Below, one piece after another: positions 35,170-44,170 of a stretch of DNA of 64,000 bases; position 1 is the stretch's first letter; the number at the start of each line of letters is the position of its first letter. The stretch is from JACDAE01 sp963717195. GTDB lineage: Bacteria; Chloroflexota; Ktedonobacteria; Ktedonobacterales; Ktedonobacteraceae. The stretch spans positions 1,116,001 through 1,180,000 of the forward strand of contig CAVQVR010000021.1 in NCBI GenBank assembly GCA_963717195.1. Reading direction: 5' to 3'. The position numbers were made by a program, and so were the translations under genes. The notes below the pieces were generated by a model. It saw nothing but the letters and a program-made list of their open reading frames with translations, had not been told where the DNA came from and ran no database searches.

Positions 35170-35217
35170 TTGGAAGAAGTGAATGTAGCAACGTGCTATA
35201 TTCACTCTATCTTCTCT
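35170..35217 (-). promoter_or_regulatory. Leader/operator palindrome upstream of PL1 copy C
   Basis: AGTGAATGTAGC-N5-GCTATATTCACT (about 35179-35207) lies within GGAAGAAG/CTTCTC flanks. Half-sites GTAGC/GCTA and the flanking ATCTTCTC are shared with the copy A leader, and both are followed toward the gene by the ATCCCTGGAT sequence. A regulator or RNA hairpin common to both genes is the simplest reading. Confidence 0.5.
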
Positions 35218-35325
35218 CCATTAAAAAGTAGAGTGTATTGCCTTTAGTGAATGTCACAATGTAACGTTGCGTGTACGTTTAGTTTAAAGGAGGGGAACGC
35301 AGCTTTTTGATACGGGTCATAGAAG

Positions 35326-36204
35326 CTATCCTTTCAGACCTGATGTGCTTATTCCGTCAAGCAGCAAGCGCTGGAAAGCCAGGAAAAAGCCTATGATGGG
35401 TACAAGTGATAGCAGAGACATCGCGAAGAGTTGCCCATAGGCTGAAGTGCCCGTGCTATCCAGAAACGTGCTCAAGGCAAGTGGGATGGTGTACAATGAC
35501 GTGTCATTCAAGTAAATGAGTTGAGTGAAGAAGTCGCTCCACGTCCAGATGAAGGTAAAGATCGCTGTAGTTACCAATGCGGGCAAAGCCAGGGGCATAA
35601 TGATACGCCAGTAGAAGTTAAACAGGCCGCAGCCATCCATCTTAGCTGCGTCATCCAGTTCGAGTGGAATGTTACGGATAAACTGGATCATCAGGAAGAT
35701 GAAAAAGGCATCGGTCGCTAAAAACTTGGGTACAATCATGGGCAGAAAGGTATTGATCCAACCCAGGTCTTTAAAGAGAATATACTGTGGGACGATTAGC
35801 GCGTGAGCTGGTAGCATAATAGAGCCGAGCATCAAAGCAAACCAGAAGGATCTAAATTTAATGCGCAGACGAGCGAAAGCATAGGCCGCCATCGAACATG
35901 AAATAACGTTACCAACCATCGCGCCCAGGCAGATGATGAGCGAATTGACAAAGAACTGGGTGAATGGATAATTGAGCGCGTTCCACCCATCAGTGTAGTT
36001 CTGCAATGTCCATTGCGGTGAGGACAGGCCAAGGTTAGCAAAGATGGCATCCTCGGGTTTGAATGATGCACTGATCATCCAGATCAGAGGATATAGCATG
36101 ATCAGCGCGAGGCCCGACACGAGTATATAGGTCAGGATGCGATTGACGCGTTTAGAAAGCAGGCGCGTCTTATTGAAGCGGGAGCCAGAAATCTGAGTAA
36201 GCAT
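35326..36204 (-). CDS. Sugar ABC transporter permease, MalG/carbohydrate type
   Basis: A 292-residue inner-membrane permease with six helices. The EAA motif is ELDDAAKMDGCGLFNFYWRI with IMPLALPAL (about residues 190-215), which contacts an ATPase subunit not encoded in the window. The start LLSKRVNRILTYILVSGLAL and SASFKPEDAIF...P.W are typical of the MalG partner. It is separated by 3 bp from the upstream permease. With the lipoprotein it forms an importer probably for oligogalacturonides, judged only by neighbours. Confidence 0.93.
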   Translation of the reverse strand: MLTQISGSRFNKTRLLSKRVNRILTYILVSGLALIMLYPLIWMISASFKPEDAIFANLGLSSPQWTLQNYTDGWNALNYPFTQFFVNSLIICLGAMVGNVISCSMAAYAFARLRIKFRSFWFALMLGSIMLPAHALIVPQYILFKDLGWINTFLPMIVPKFLATDAFFIFLMIQFIRNIPLELDDAAKMDGCGLFNFYWRIIMPLALPALVTTAIFTFIWTWSDFFTQLIYLNDTSLYTIPLALSTFLDSTGTSAYGQLFAMSLLSLVPIIGFFLAFQRLLLDGISTSGLKG

Positions 36205-36207
36205 CGA

Positions 36208-37179
36208 TTATCTCCTATCATCCGCATAATATACCCAGTAACGTGAGCTTAAGAATGCAAGTGCTGAGAAGATCGCAATCGCCAGCAACAGGACCCAGGA
36301 CATAGCTGATGCAAACCCCATGTGCAGATATTGAAACCCTTGTATATAGACGTACAGAGTATAGAACAATGTAGCGTCCACAGGACCGCCAGAGCCTCCA
36401 CTCACGATATAAGCAGGAGTGAACGCCTGAAACGCGCCCACTATCTGCAAAATCAGGTTAAAGAAAAGTATCGGTGTGATCATGGGCAACGTAATCGAGA
36501 AGAACTTTCTGAAAATCCCTGCGCCATCCGTTGAAGCCGCCTCGTAGTACTCCGGCGGAATCTGCTTCAAGCCAGCAAGAAAGATCAACATAGGTGCGCC
36601 AAACTGCCAAACCGACAGGATAACAAGTGTAGAAAGTGCTGTACTGGGAGTTGAGATCCAACTTGTCGTGGAATGGATACCAATCAGCCTGAGCGCCTGG
36701 TTGACGATGCCATCCTGAGAGAATATTTGCTGCCAGAGCAGGGCAATAGCAACGCTGCCTCCTAACAATGACGGTACGTAGTAAATAGCCCGGTAGATAC
36801 CGAGTGCCCGCAACCCTTGTTTGAGCATAAGTGCAACAAGCAGGGCAAATGCCAGCTTCAGTGGTACCGAGAGAAAGACATAGGTCAGTGTCACTCTGGC
36901 CGAGTCCAACCACATTGGATCCTGAAACATATTCTGGTAGTTTTGCGCTCCGATCCATTTAGGAGCGGAGAGCAAATCATAATTGGTAAAAGACAGATAA
37001 AGGGACGCGATAATCGGACCTGCCGAAAAGACGAACAGCCCTACAAACCAGGGAAGAAGAAAGAGGTAGCCAGCGATGTTTTCTTTCTTCTCAAGGGCAG
37101 TACGAGTGCTTCGGCGCTTCTCAGGAGAGATCTTTGTACGCTCCTTAGACGTATTTACCTCAATAGGTGTGAAAGCCAT
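36208..37179 (-). CDS. Sugar ABC transporter permease, MalF/UgpA type
   Basis: 323 residues. An Arg/Lys-rich cytosolic N-terminus precedes six helices beginning IAGYLFLLPWFVGLFVFSAG. The EAA motif is EYYEAASTDGAGIFRKFFSI, TLPMITP. Typical first permease of a CUT1 carbohydrate importer. A shared MsmK-like ATPase encoded elsewhere would energise it. It sits 17 bp after the solute-binding gene. Confidence 0.93.
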   Translation of the reverse strand: MAFTPIEVNTSKERTKISPEKRRSTRTALEKKENIAGYLFLLPWFVGLFVFSAGPIIASLYLSFTNYDLLSAPKWIGAQNYQNMFQDPMWLDSARVTLTYVFLSVPLKLAFALLVALMLKQGLRALGIYRAIYYVPSLLGGSVAIALLWQQIFSQDGIVNQALRLIGIHSTTSWISTPSTALSTLVILSVWQFGAPMLIFLAGLKQIPPEYYEAASTDGAGIFRKFFSITLPMITPILFFNLILQIVGAFQAFTPAYIVSGGSGGPVDATLFYTLYVYIQGFQYLHMGFASAMSWVLLLAIAIFSALAFLSSRYWVYYADDRR

Positions 37180-37196
37180 CGGGCTACCTCTACTTT

Positions 37197-38531
37197 CTAG
37201 GATCCGGCGAGTGTTTTCTGGGCACTCTGGAAGAACTGGCTGGCACCTGCAGCGGGAGTGAGCTTGCCGAAGCCCACAGACTGGGACACTGTGCCAAGAC
37301 TGGTCAGAACTTTGCCAGCAGCAGTGGGATCCAGGATAGTTTTGGGACGAATTTGTTTGTTGCTTACAATTGAAGCTGCATAATTTATCACTGCCTGATC
37401 AACTGGTTTAAGTGTAGGCGTGAGGGCAGCGAGAGCGCGTGCACTACCGGGAATACCGCGATCGAGGCCAATCGCCTTGACGCCATCAGGGTTCGTGATA
37501 AGGAATTGAATGAATTTTGCAGCTGCATCTGTATTTTTTGAATTAGCTGCAATACTCATCAGCATTGAGCATTTGAGGTAATTACCTACCTGCGTGCCTG
37601 TAGGAACGAATTGAAGCACAAGCGGATCAGTGGTAAGCGTCTGGAATCCACTAAACTGATTTGAGTGAGCAGTTGCAAAGGCAGCTTTCCCTTTGGTAAT
37701 CATAGCGGTGGCTGGACCAGCACTGGTGTCAGTAGCCTGAAGCTGAGCTGGCACACAGACTCCAGCCTTACGCATTGTATCCCAGTACTCAAACCAGGTC
37801 TGAACATCATCCTGGGTAAAACCAGCTTGACCACCAGCTGTATATAAATCATGACCATTTGAACGCACCCAGATTTCAAACATGTCCATAGCACCACTGG
37901 CGTCTGACGTACCATAGATTTGCTTTGAAGAGAGGGCTTTGGAAACCTTCCCCGCATAGGTTGCGAAATCATCCCAGGTCCATGTGGTAGGAGGTGCACC
38001 AACACCCGCCTCCTGAATCATCTTCGAATTGTACATCATGCATTCATAGTTGCCACCCAGGGGAATACCATAGAGAACGCCATTATACCCGCTGTCCGCC
38101 AATAAGGTCTGATCGAAATCGGAAAGATCGAAGGTCTTGTTGTTGACCAGGGAAGTCAGGTCCAAAATCTGCTTCTCATCGGCGTATTGCTTCACATAGC
38201 CCATATCCATCTGAATGAGGTCCGGGCTGGTACCGCTTGCGATCTGGGTGTTCAACTTCGTGAAATACGTACTGAAGGCCGCGAACCAGGAATTGATCTT
38301 GGTGTTGGAATGACCATCTTTCTGGTAAGCTTTAATGGCTGCCTCTGTTAACGTGTTGCGCGAAGCCGCACCCCAGAAAGATAATTGCATGGTGACATTG
38401 GGATTGCTGTTGGCTGTCGTTGTGGTTGTTGTTGTGCTGCCACAGGCAGCAAGGTCCAACATTGTTAGCCCGGCCAGGCCGCTCAGCCCAAGCTGGCATA
38501 CCTGCCTCCTGGTGTACGAGATCCTACTCAT
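37197..38531 (-). CDS. Extracellular sugar-binding lipoprotein (SBP family 1)
   Basis: 444 residues from ATG 38531 (AAGGAG ten bases upstream). The frame stays open further upstream but lacks a signal there. The N-terminus has a twin-arginine-like SYTRRQVCQLG followed by a hydrophobic stretch and lipobox LAAC (Cys about residue 30), then a Thr-rich linker. The mature part (LSFWGAASRNTLTEAAIKAY, LIQMDMGYVKQYADEKQILD) is a CUT1 binding protein. Probably captures pectin fragments for the two permeases. Confidence 0.92.
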   Translation of the reverse strand: MSRISYTRRQVCQLGLSGLAGLTMLDLAACGSTTTTTTTANSNPNVTMQLSFWGAASRNTLTEAAIKAYQKDGHSNTKINSWFAAFSTYFTKLNTQIASGTSPDLIQMDMGYVKQYADEKQILDLTSLVNNKTFDLSDFDQTLLADSGYNGVLYGIPLGGNYECMMYNSKMIQEAGVGAPPTTWTWDDFATYAGKVSKALSSKQIYGTSDASGAMDMFEIWVRSNGHDLYTAGGQAGFTQDDVQTWFEYWDTMRKAGVCVPAQLQATDTSAGPATAMITKGKAAFATAHSNQFSGFQTLTTDPLVLQFVPTGTQVGNYLKCSMLMSIAANSKNTDAAAKFIQFLITNPDGVKAIGLDRGIPGSARALAALTPTLKPVDQAVINYAASIVSNKQIRPKTILDPTAAGKVLTSLGTVSQSVGFGKLTPAAGASQFFQSAQKTLAGS

Positions 38532-38729
38532 GTGTCTGTAACTCCTTATTGTTAGACGAAGCATTACGAACGTCCCTGCAACGGGACTTGCGAATAGTAA
38601 GATTGGCTTGCGTAAATCCATTGCAAGCCTGGATAAAAAGAGCCAACTGTGTTAAAAAGAATAAAAAAGGTAACTTATATGGAGAGAAGAGAGAAACGCA
38701 TATAAGCCAGCTAGTACTTCTACTCCAAA

Positions 38730-39782
38730 TCAGTTCTTGTTGTCATCGAATGCTTTCCCTGTGACGTCCGTGTCGAGCTGGTTGCATGTGCTTTCGCGCA
38801 CCACCAGGTTTGGTAACAAGATACGCTGATGCAATTTCATGTCAGGATCGCTGAGGATCTCAATGAGATATTTGACCGCCATTGCATCTTGCTGGCTAAA
38901 ATCGAAGTCGATCGTCGTCAAAGGGGGCTCGGTAAAGGCAGCTAGTTCAGCATTATCAAAACTAATTACAGAGACATCATCCGGAATACGTAGTCCATGT
39001 TCACGTATAGCACGCATGGCACCAAGTGCCATAGTGTCTGAACCGACCAGTACTGCGCTAAAAGGGATATGAGATGCTAAAATCTGGCTCATGGCTTCGT
39101 GGCCACTACGAAACGAGTATTTTGCCTCACACATAGGACCAGGGTTAAGGCCATGGTTCAGCAGAGTGGTTTTCCATGTCTGGTAGCGCCACTCTCCATT
39201 GATGAGGTCTAACGAAGGAGGGATCGCCGCAATGTGACGATGTCCAAGCTCGATAAGATACTCAACGGCCATGCGTGTTGCATAGACTTGATCGAAACCA
39301 ACCCAGGCGAGGCGAGAATCAGGGACATAATCACGACGAACCATAGGCATTCCATTACACAACGCCAGAAGTTTCTCGTCGCTAATACGTAAAGCCGGAG
39401 CATAAATAACAACTCCATCGACCAGCCTGGCAGCCGCATTGCCCAAAGCCACACCCAGTTTATCGATCTCTTCCATGGTAACGAGCAGATCATAGCCAGT
39501 ATCGCCAGCAGCCTGTGCCATGCTTTTGATGGATTCGGCGAAGCGACCACCTTGCATGATGCCAACGACAATCAGTTCCAATGTATGAGAACGATTGGTA
39601 GTAAGCATCTGTGCTATTTTGCTGGGTACGAAATCTAGTTCGTGCATTGCCCGTAAAACACGCCTTCGTGTCTCCTCTGCAACACTATCACTTTCATTCA
39701 TGACGCGCGAGACGGTCTGGTAAGAGACACCAGCCAATCCTGCAACGTCGCGGATAGTGATCTTCTTCTTTTTGAGTACCAT
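38730..39782 (-). CDS. LacI-family transcriptional regulator
   Basis: 350 residues. N-terminal helix-turn-helix TIRDVAGLAGVSYQTVSRVM and hinge KIAQMLTTNRSHTLELIVVG, then the periplasmic-binding-like ligand domain (VLVGSDTMALGAMRAIREHG, VSVISFDNAELAAFTEPPLT). It is encoded 198 bp before the ABC importer on the same strand and divergent from the Gfo/Idh-uxaC genes. TGTGAWCGGTCACA palindromes in the divergent spacer are probable operators. The ligand is presumably a uronate or pectin oligomer. Confidence 0.94.
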   Translation of the reverse strand: MVLKKKKITIRDVAGLAGVSYQTVSRVMNESDSVAEETRRRVLRAMHELDFVPSKIAQMLTTNRSHTLELIVVGIMQGGRFAESIKSMAQAAGDTGYDLLVTMEEIDKLGVALGNAAARLVDGVVIYAPALRISDEKLLALCNGMPMVRRDYVPDSRLAWVGFDQVYATRMAVEYLIELGHRHIAAIPPSLDLINGEWRYQTWKTTLLNHGLNPGPMCEAKYSFRSGHEAMSQILASHIPFSAVLVGSDTMALGAMRAIREHGLRIPDDVSVISFDNAELAAFTEPPLTTIDFDFSQQDAMAVKYLIEILSDPDMKLHQRILLPNLVVRESTCNQLDTDVTGKAFDDNKN

Positions 39783-39855
39783 GACAGTTTCTCAACTCGC
39801 CTGATGTGGCGCTCAGTTTCTGAGTGTTCCACATGTGATTTTTGGTCAAAACTCA

Positions 39856-39869
39856 TGTGAACGGTCACA
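39856..39869. promoter_or_regulatory. Probable LacI-type operator 1
   Basis: TGTGAACGGTCACA, a five-base inverted repeat around a central CG as usual for LacI-family operators. It is 74 bp ahead of lacI. Its twin lies at 40037-40050. A degenerate half TGTGATTTTTGGTCA occurs just upstream (about 39834). Confidence 0.7.
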
Positions 39870-40036
39870 TTATAACTGGTTTATTTACTCCTGTCAATGC
39901 CCTGAACTCTGTTTTTGGAAATTCTTAGAGAACAAAAACTGATTATAAAGTGTGAAATATTGGTGTTTTAGAGAAATTTGCGGAAAAATGGGTAGTTACC
40001 CCTTGATTTCTTGTGAAAAATGATGCATATAATAAT

Positions 40037-40050
40037 TGTGATCGGTCACA
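40037..40050. promoter_or_regulatory. Probable LacI-type operator 2
   Basis: TGTGATCGGTCACA, identical to operator 1 in 13 of 14 positions, 46 bp before the oxidoreductase start. Spacing of 181 bp between the two sites would permit looping. The rest of the 313-bp divergent spacer is A/T-rich and holds no gene. Confidence 0.72.
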
Positions 40051-40095
40051 TAGTGATGATCATATATTTTTGAGAAAAAAGTTGAAGGTAGAGAA

Positions 40096-41415
40096 ATGCC
40101 AAAAAAACGTTACGCTCTAGTTGGTACCGGATCGCGCTCTCGCATGTTTATTGATGCCTTAGTCACAACCTATCGCGAGGTGGCAGACCTGGTCGCGTTC
40201 TGCGACTTGAGCCAGACACGTATGGATTGGTATAATCAGCGTTTAGAAACTGTGGCTGGTCTGAAGCCTGTACCAACCTACCATGCTGATCAATTTAAAA
40301 CTATGATTGCTGAAACACATCCCGATACGGTTATTGTCACGACAATAGATTGTACTCATCACCTCTATATCACACAGGCGATGGAAATGGGATGTGATGT
40401 CATCACCGAAAAGCCTATGACTACTGATGCTGCTAAAATGAAAGCTATTTTCCAGACTATTGAGCGCACTGGTCGCTCGCTGAGGGTAAGCTTCAATTAT
40501 CGCTATACGCCTGCTTATACGCGTTTCCGTGAACTGGTTATCGAGGGAGTAGTAGGAAGACCACTGGCCGTCGATTTCTCCTGGATGTTGGATACCAGTC
40601 ATGGAGCTGACTATTTTCGCCGCTGGCATCGCGAAAAGCAGAATAGTGGAGGCTTGCTTGTGCATAAAGCAACACACCACTTTGATCTGGTGAACTGGTG
40701 GATTGATTCGTATCCTCGTCATGTCTTCGCCATGGGTGATCTGTTATTCTATGGTGAGGAAAATGCTGAGGCCAGAGGCGAGCATTACAGCTACAGTCGC
40801 TATACGGGCGTGTCAGAAGCAGCAAATGATCCATTTGCTCTGACGCTGGATAAAAATGAGACGTTCCAGAGTCTCTACCTGAACGCTGAGAAAGAGACAG
40901 GGTATATACGGGATCGTAACGTGTTTGGCAAGCCGATTACAATTGAAGATACAATGTGTGTGACTGCGCGTTACCAGAATAATGTTCTTCTCTCCTATTG
41001 TCTCATTGCATACTCTCCGTGGGAGGGATTACGCGTAGCCATTACGGGGACAAAGGGTCGTATCGAGATGGAGATTGCGGAGAATATCAATCACTTACAA
41101 GGTGACGGAAAGGCCAACGCGAGTGCCAGCAAAGGACCTTTCAAATCCGCTCGCATCCGTGCCTATCCAATGTTTGGAACGCCCTATAATGTGGAGACGC
41201 CGGTAACCGAGGGGGGACATGGAGGAGCCGATCCTATTCTGTTGGAGCAATTGTTCTCGCCGAATCCACCCGCTGACCCGTTCCATCGTGCTGCTTCTCA
41301 TATCGATGGAGCTGCATCTATCCTGGTAGGGATTTCGGCCAACGAATCAATGAAAACTGGTAAAATGGTAGTTGTTGATGATTTGTTTGTGCTTCCAGAA
41401 AAGGTGGTACACTGA
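40096..41415 (+). CDS. Gfo/Idh/MocA-family oxidoreductase (pectin locus)
   Basis: 439 residues. N-terminal Rossmann fold with YALVGTGSRSRMFIDALVTT (GxGxxxR/S) and the family's EKP motif in VITEKPMTTDAAKM. The substrate domain includes GLLVHKATHHFDLVNWWIDS with catalytic-type Lys and His. NAD(P)-dependent and probably acts on a uronate-derived sugar acid. Adjacent to uxaC and under the LacI operator, so it may replace the mannitol-dehydrogenase-type reductase UxaB, which is not in the window. This is inference. SD AAGGTAGAG lies before ATG 40096. Confidence 0.88.
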   Translation: MPKKRYALVGTGSRSRMFIDALVTTYREVADLVAFCDLSQTRMDWYNQRLETVAGLKPVPTYHADQFKTMIAETHPDTVIVTTIDCTHHLYITQAMEMGCDVITEKPMTTDAAKMKAIFQTIERTGRSLRVSFNYRYTPAYTRFRELVIEGVVGRPLAVDFSWMLDTSHGADYFRRWHREKQNSGGLLVHKATHHFDLVNWWIDSYPRHVFAMGDLLFYGEENAEARGEHYSYSRYTGVSEAANDPFALTLDKNETFQSLYLNAEKETGYIRDRNVFGKPITIEDTMCVTARYQNNVLLSYCLIAYSPWEGLRVAITGTKGRIEMEIAENINHLQGDGKANASASKGPFKSARIRAYPMFGTPYNVETPVTEGGHGGADPILLEQLFSPNPPADPFHRAASHIDGAASILVGISANESMKTGKMVVVDDLFVLPEKVVH

Positions 41416-41545
41416 AAACACAAAGCCCATGGTGTAGGGGTGCGATTTATAAGCCCGTCCAAAACACACAAAGCCCGTGGTGTAGGGGCGCGATTTATAA
41501 GCCCGTCCGGGATTTGCCCGTCCGCGATTTATAAGCCCATCCAGG
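41415..41545 (+). repeat. Tandem repeat upstream of uxaC, about 2.5 units
   Basis: Two 46-48-bp units containing AAAGCCCRTGGTGTAGGGG and CGATTTATAAGCCCGTCC (41415-41460, 41461-41508), then a partial one. GATTTATAAGCCCRTCC occurs three times. Core TGTAGGGGYGCGATTTAT resembles the GTAGGGGCSGCATTTAT of the 30.2-kb palindrome. It fills the whole spacer between the oxidoreductase stop and uxaC. Confidence 0.75.
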
Positions 41546-41561
41546 AGAAAGAAGAAAGAGT

Positions 41562-42974
41562 ATGGTCTCGACAGAAGAGGATCGCTATTTTTCACCGGAG
41601 CCGACGCAACGGCAGGTTGCCCATCGCCTGTATGAACAGGTGAAGAATCTGGCCCTTGTCTGTCCTCACGGGCACGTGGACCCGCGTTTGCTGGCAACTT
41701 CCCACTATGAGTGGGGAACGCCCGTTGACCTGTTAATTGTGCCTGATCACTATATCTTTCGCATGTTTTATTCGCAGGGCATTGCGCTGGAAACGTTGGG
41801 AATTCCGCGTAAAGATGGCGAACCTGTAGAAAAAGATCATCGGAAAATCTGGCAGACGGTCTGTGATCATTGGTATCTGTTTCGCGGCACGCCGACAAAT
41901 CTCTGGTTGCGTGAGGAGTTGCGCAGTACTTTTGGCATCGAAGAAAAGATAAACTCGGAGAATGCGCAAACGATTTATGACGCGATCTCGGAGCACTTGC
42001 AGCGCCCAGAGTTTCAGCCGCGCTCTTTGTTTGAGCGTTTCCGTATCGAGGTGCTGGCGACGACCGATGCTGCAACATCTGAGCTGAAAGACCATCAACA
42101 GATTCGCGCGTCCGGCTGGTCCGGACAGGTTATTCCAACGTTTCGCCCGGACGCGGTCGTTAACATCCAGGCTAACTACGCAGAACAGATTCAACAATTG
42201 AGCAATGTGTCTTGCGTAAACGTGGTAGACTATCATTCATACATTGTTGCACTTGAACAACGGCGTCATTTTTTCAAGGAGATGGGCGCGACCGCTACCG
42301 ATCACGCAGCCTTAACGGCATATACCGGGCGGCTCAGTGAGCGCGAGGCCGATGCCATATTCCAACGTGCATTGCAGGGCAAGGCGGATCAAGAGGATGC
42401 TCACCACTTTACTGGTCACATGCTGATAGAGATGGCGCGTATGAGTGTTGAAGACGGCCTGGTAATGCAGTTGCATGTTGGTAGTTTTCGCGATCATAAT
42501 CCGCAGCTCTTTGCGAACTTTGGGCGTGATATGGGCGCGGATATACCTGTCGCCAGCAAGTTTACGCGCAACCTGAAACCCTTGCTCGATCTATTTGGGC
42601 GCGAACGTGACCTGACGATGATTTTATTTAACCTGGATGAAACAACCTATAGCCGTGAACTCGCGCCTCTAGCTGGCCATTATCCTGCTTTACGGCTGGG
42701 ACCGCCCTGGTGGTTCTTTGATAGTGTACTGGGCATGCGCCGCTTTCTGGATGCAGTTGGGGAGACGGCAGGTATATACAATCTGGCAGGCTTTAACGAT
42801 GATACACGTGCCTATCCTTCTATTCCAGCCCGCCATGATTTGTGGCGACGCGTCAGCTCTGATTGGTTGGCTGGGCTGGTTGTACATAAGGTCATTGAAG
42901 AAGAAGATGCAGATGAAATGGTTGTTGACCTGGCTTATCGCCTGGCAAAGCGGGCCTATAAATTGGGGATTTAG
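41562..42974 (+). CDS. uxaC: Uronate isomerase
   Basis: 470-residue UxaC converts D-glucuronate/D-galacturonate to fructuronate/tagaturonate. Zinc-site motif CPHGHVDPRLL (about residues 35-45), then DHYIFRMFYSQG, TTDAATSELKDHQQIRASGW, LHVGSFRDHN and the GPPWWFFDSVLGMRRFLDAV end region of the amidohydrolase-like fold. ATG 41562 is preceded by a weak AGGAGAAAGAAG. The key catabolic enzyme of the island. Confidence 0.96.
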   Translation: MVSTEEDRYFSPEPTQRQVAHRLYEQVKNLALVCPHGHVDPRLLATSHYEWGTPVDLLIVPDHYIFRMFYSQGIALETLGIPRKDGEPVEKDHRKIWQTVCDHWYLFRGTPTNLWLREELRSTFGIEEKINSENAQTIYDAISEHLQRPEFQPRSLFERFRIEVLATTDAATSELKDHQQIRASGWSGQVIPTFRPDAVVNIQANYAEQIQQLSNVSCVNVVDYHSYIVALEQRRHFFKEMGATATDHAALTAYTGRLSEREADAIFQRALQGKADQEDAHHFTGHMLIEMARMSVEDGLVMQLHVGSFRDHNPQLFANFGRDMGADIPVASKFTRNLKPLLDLFGRERDLTMILFNLDETTYSRELAPLAGHYPALRLGPPWWFFDSVLGMRRFLDAVGETAGIYNLAGFNDDTRAYPSIPARHDLWRRVSSDWLAGLVVHKVIEEEDADEMVVDLAYRLAKRAYKLGI

Positions 42975-43153
42975 CATGTGGTATGAAGATGGCGCACTAA
43001 TAGAGGGAAGGCGATGATTTGACGTGTCAAGTTGCCTCTGTAAACTTCTGACGGAGCGCAAGTTGACAGGATGGTCAAAATTTTTTATACTGGCTGGTAA
43101 ACGATTACTAGTTGTTTTTTATTAGTATCGTTGAAATGCAAAAGGATGCTCCA

Positions 43154-43189
43154 TGTGAAGATAAGAACATTTCAATGTTCGACTTCGCA
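43154..43189 (+). promoter_or_regulatory. Leader hairpin, copy 1 (before the dead PL1)
   Basis: TGTGAAG (43154-43160) pairs with CTTCGCA (43183-43189) and an inner arm GAACATT-TC-AATGTTC extends it. Same position as the hairpins at 43.9 and 45.6 kb relative to their genes. Here the third-from-last pair is A-T where the others have G-C, a compensatory change. The AAAGGAGG-containing leader follows (43268-43276) down to AAAAGGATGATCATCATGA at 43372. The 43.0-43.4-kb spacer holds no other gene. Confidence 0.55.
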
Positions 43190-43416
43190 TTTTTGTAAAG
43201 AAGAAGTTATTCCTTTGAACTGAAAAGCCTTCATTCACAGGTAGGGAATAGCGATAGCGACGGAAAGAAAGGAGGGCACGGCCACCGGGATAAGTGGCAT
43301 AGAGAAGTAATAGATGGTATACCTGTATTTACGAAAGATACAGAGATGATGACGCGATGAGGCGCATTTGAAAAGGATGATCATCATGATGAGTTGTTTC
43401 AAGGAAGATAACATGC

Positions 43417-43660
43417 ATGAAGACTATGATCTGGAAGGTGAGCTTCTTCTGGCCTGGAGACTTCGCTGTTCCGAGGTTCTCTTCGGGAGCTTATGCTTTC
43501 TCGTTGGTAATATTTACCCGACTAGCAAGAGCAACTCTAATGGACCCACCTGCTGGGTGTGGAACCAGGAGCAACAAGTGGACAGGGAGGTTCCACAGTC
43601 ACAGTCAGCGCCCTCTCCGACTTCGAAAATGTTTCGGCCTCGTCCGTCGTCTGTATACTT
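43417..43660 (+). pseudogene. Decayed PL1 pectate lyase remnant
   Basis: From ATG 43417 the frame (MKTMIWKVSFFW) matches the N-terminus of the two intact downstream lyases (MGTIIRKVKLFW) at equal length. After ATLMDPPAGCG it shifts frame and continues as GVEPGATSGQGGSTVTVSAL, corresponding to GVGTTGGAGGSTVTVSSLSA. All of the catalytic beta-helix is missing. Its leader, with the GATGATCATCATGA and TTTCAAGGA sequences, is preserved, showing an original third tandem copy. The rest of 43660-43870 has no gene. Confidence 0.8.
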
Positions 43661-43874
43661 TATTTCGGTAGCATTAGCTCATTTCTATCATTTCCATGGA
43701 GGTAAGAACTGTGTATACAGTGCAGATCTTGCCTCCGGATAAATATATGAGTATCGGTTTTCTGGTCTTACTATTGCACGGATGGGTGTACAAGCTTGCT
43801 TTATTTGTAGATATCGGGAGACAAAAGACGATAGATAGATGGCCAAAAAAGGCTGTATGATCATACAATTCCCT

Positions 43875-43913
43875 TGTGAGGATAAGGACACTGTAATTGC
43901 CTTTCTCCTCGCA
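43875..43913 (+). promoter_or_regulatory. Leader hairpin, copy 2
   Basis: TGTGAGG (43875-43881) pairs with CCTCGCA (43907-43913), with an inner AAGG/CCTT arm. It lies about 260-300 bp before the PL1 start at 44171. AGGGGAATAG and AAAGGAGGT (about 43969 and 43993) follow, then AGGATGATCATCATGA at 44099, a long untranslated leader. Confidence 0.55.
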
Positions 43914-44170
43914 TTCTATAGTTAAATGAGTATTAGTTAAGCAGCTGTGATAGTTCTCCTTATATCAGGGGAATAGAACAGCGGTGGAGAGAAAGGAGGT
44001 AACTGACGGCAGGACTACTGGTTGTAGCATCTTGGAGATGATACATCGGCATCAATGGAAGATGTAAAGACAACAACGTGATGAGACCTGTTTAAAGAGG
44101 ATGATCATCATGATCTGGACTTCAGGGAAGATAATGATTATGATGAGTTGTTTCAAGGAGGATAACAACT

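Noticed and set aside
41415..41545. Possible CRISPR array before uxaC
   Set aside because: Units abut with no unique spacers and only two and a half copies exist. No cas genes are near. It is a simple tandem repeat.
43414..43742. Functional small secreted protein in the 43.4-kb open frames
   Set aside because: The matching segments lie in two frames and correspond to the first quarter of the adjacent pectate lyases, so it is a pseudogene.
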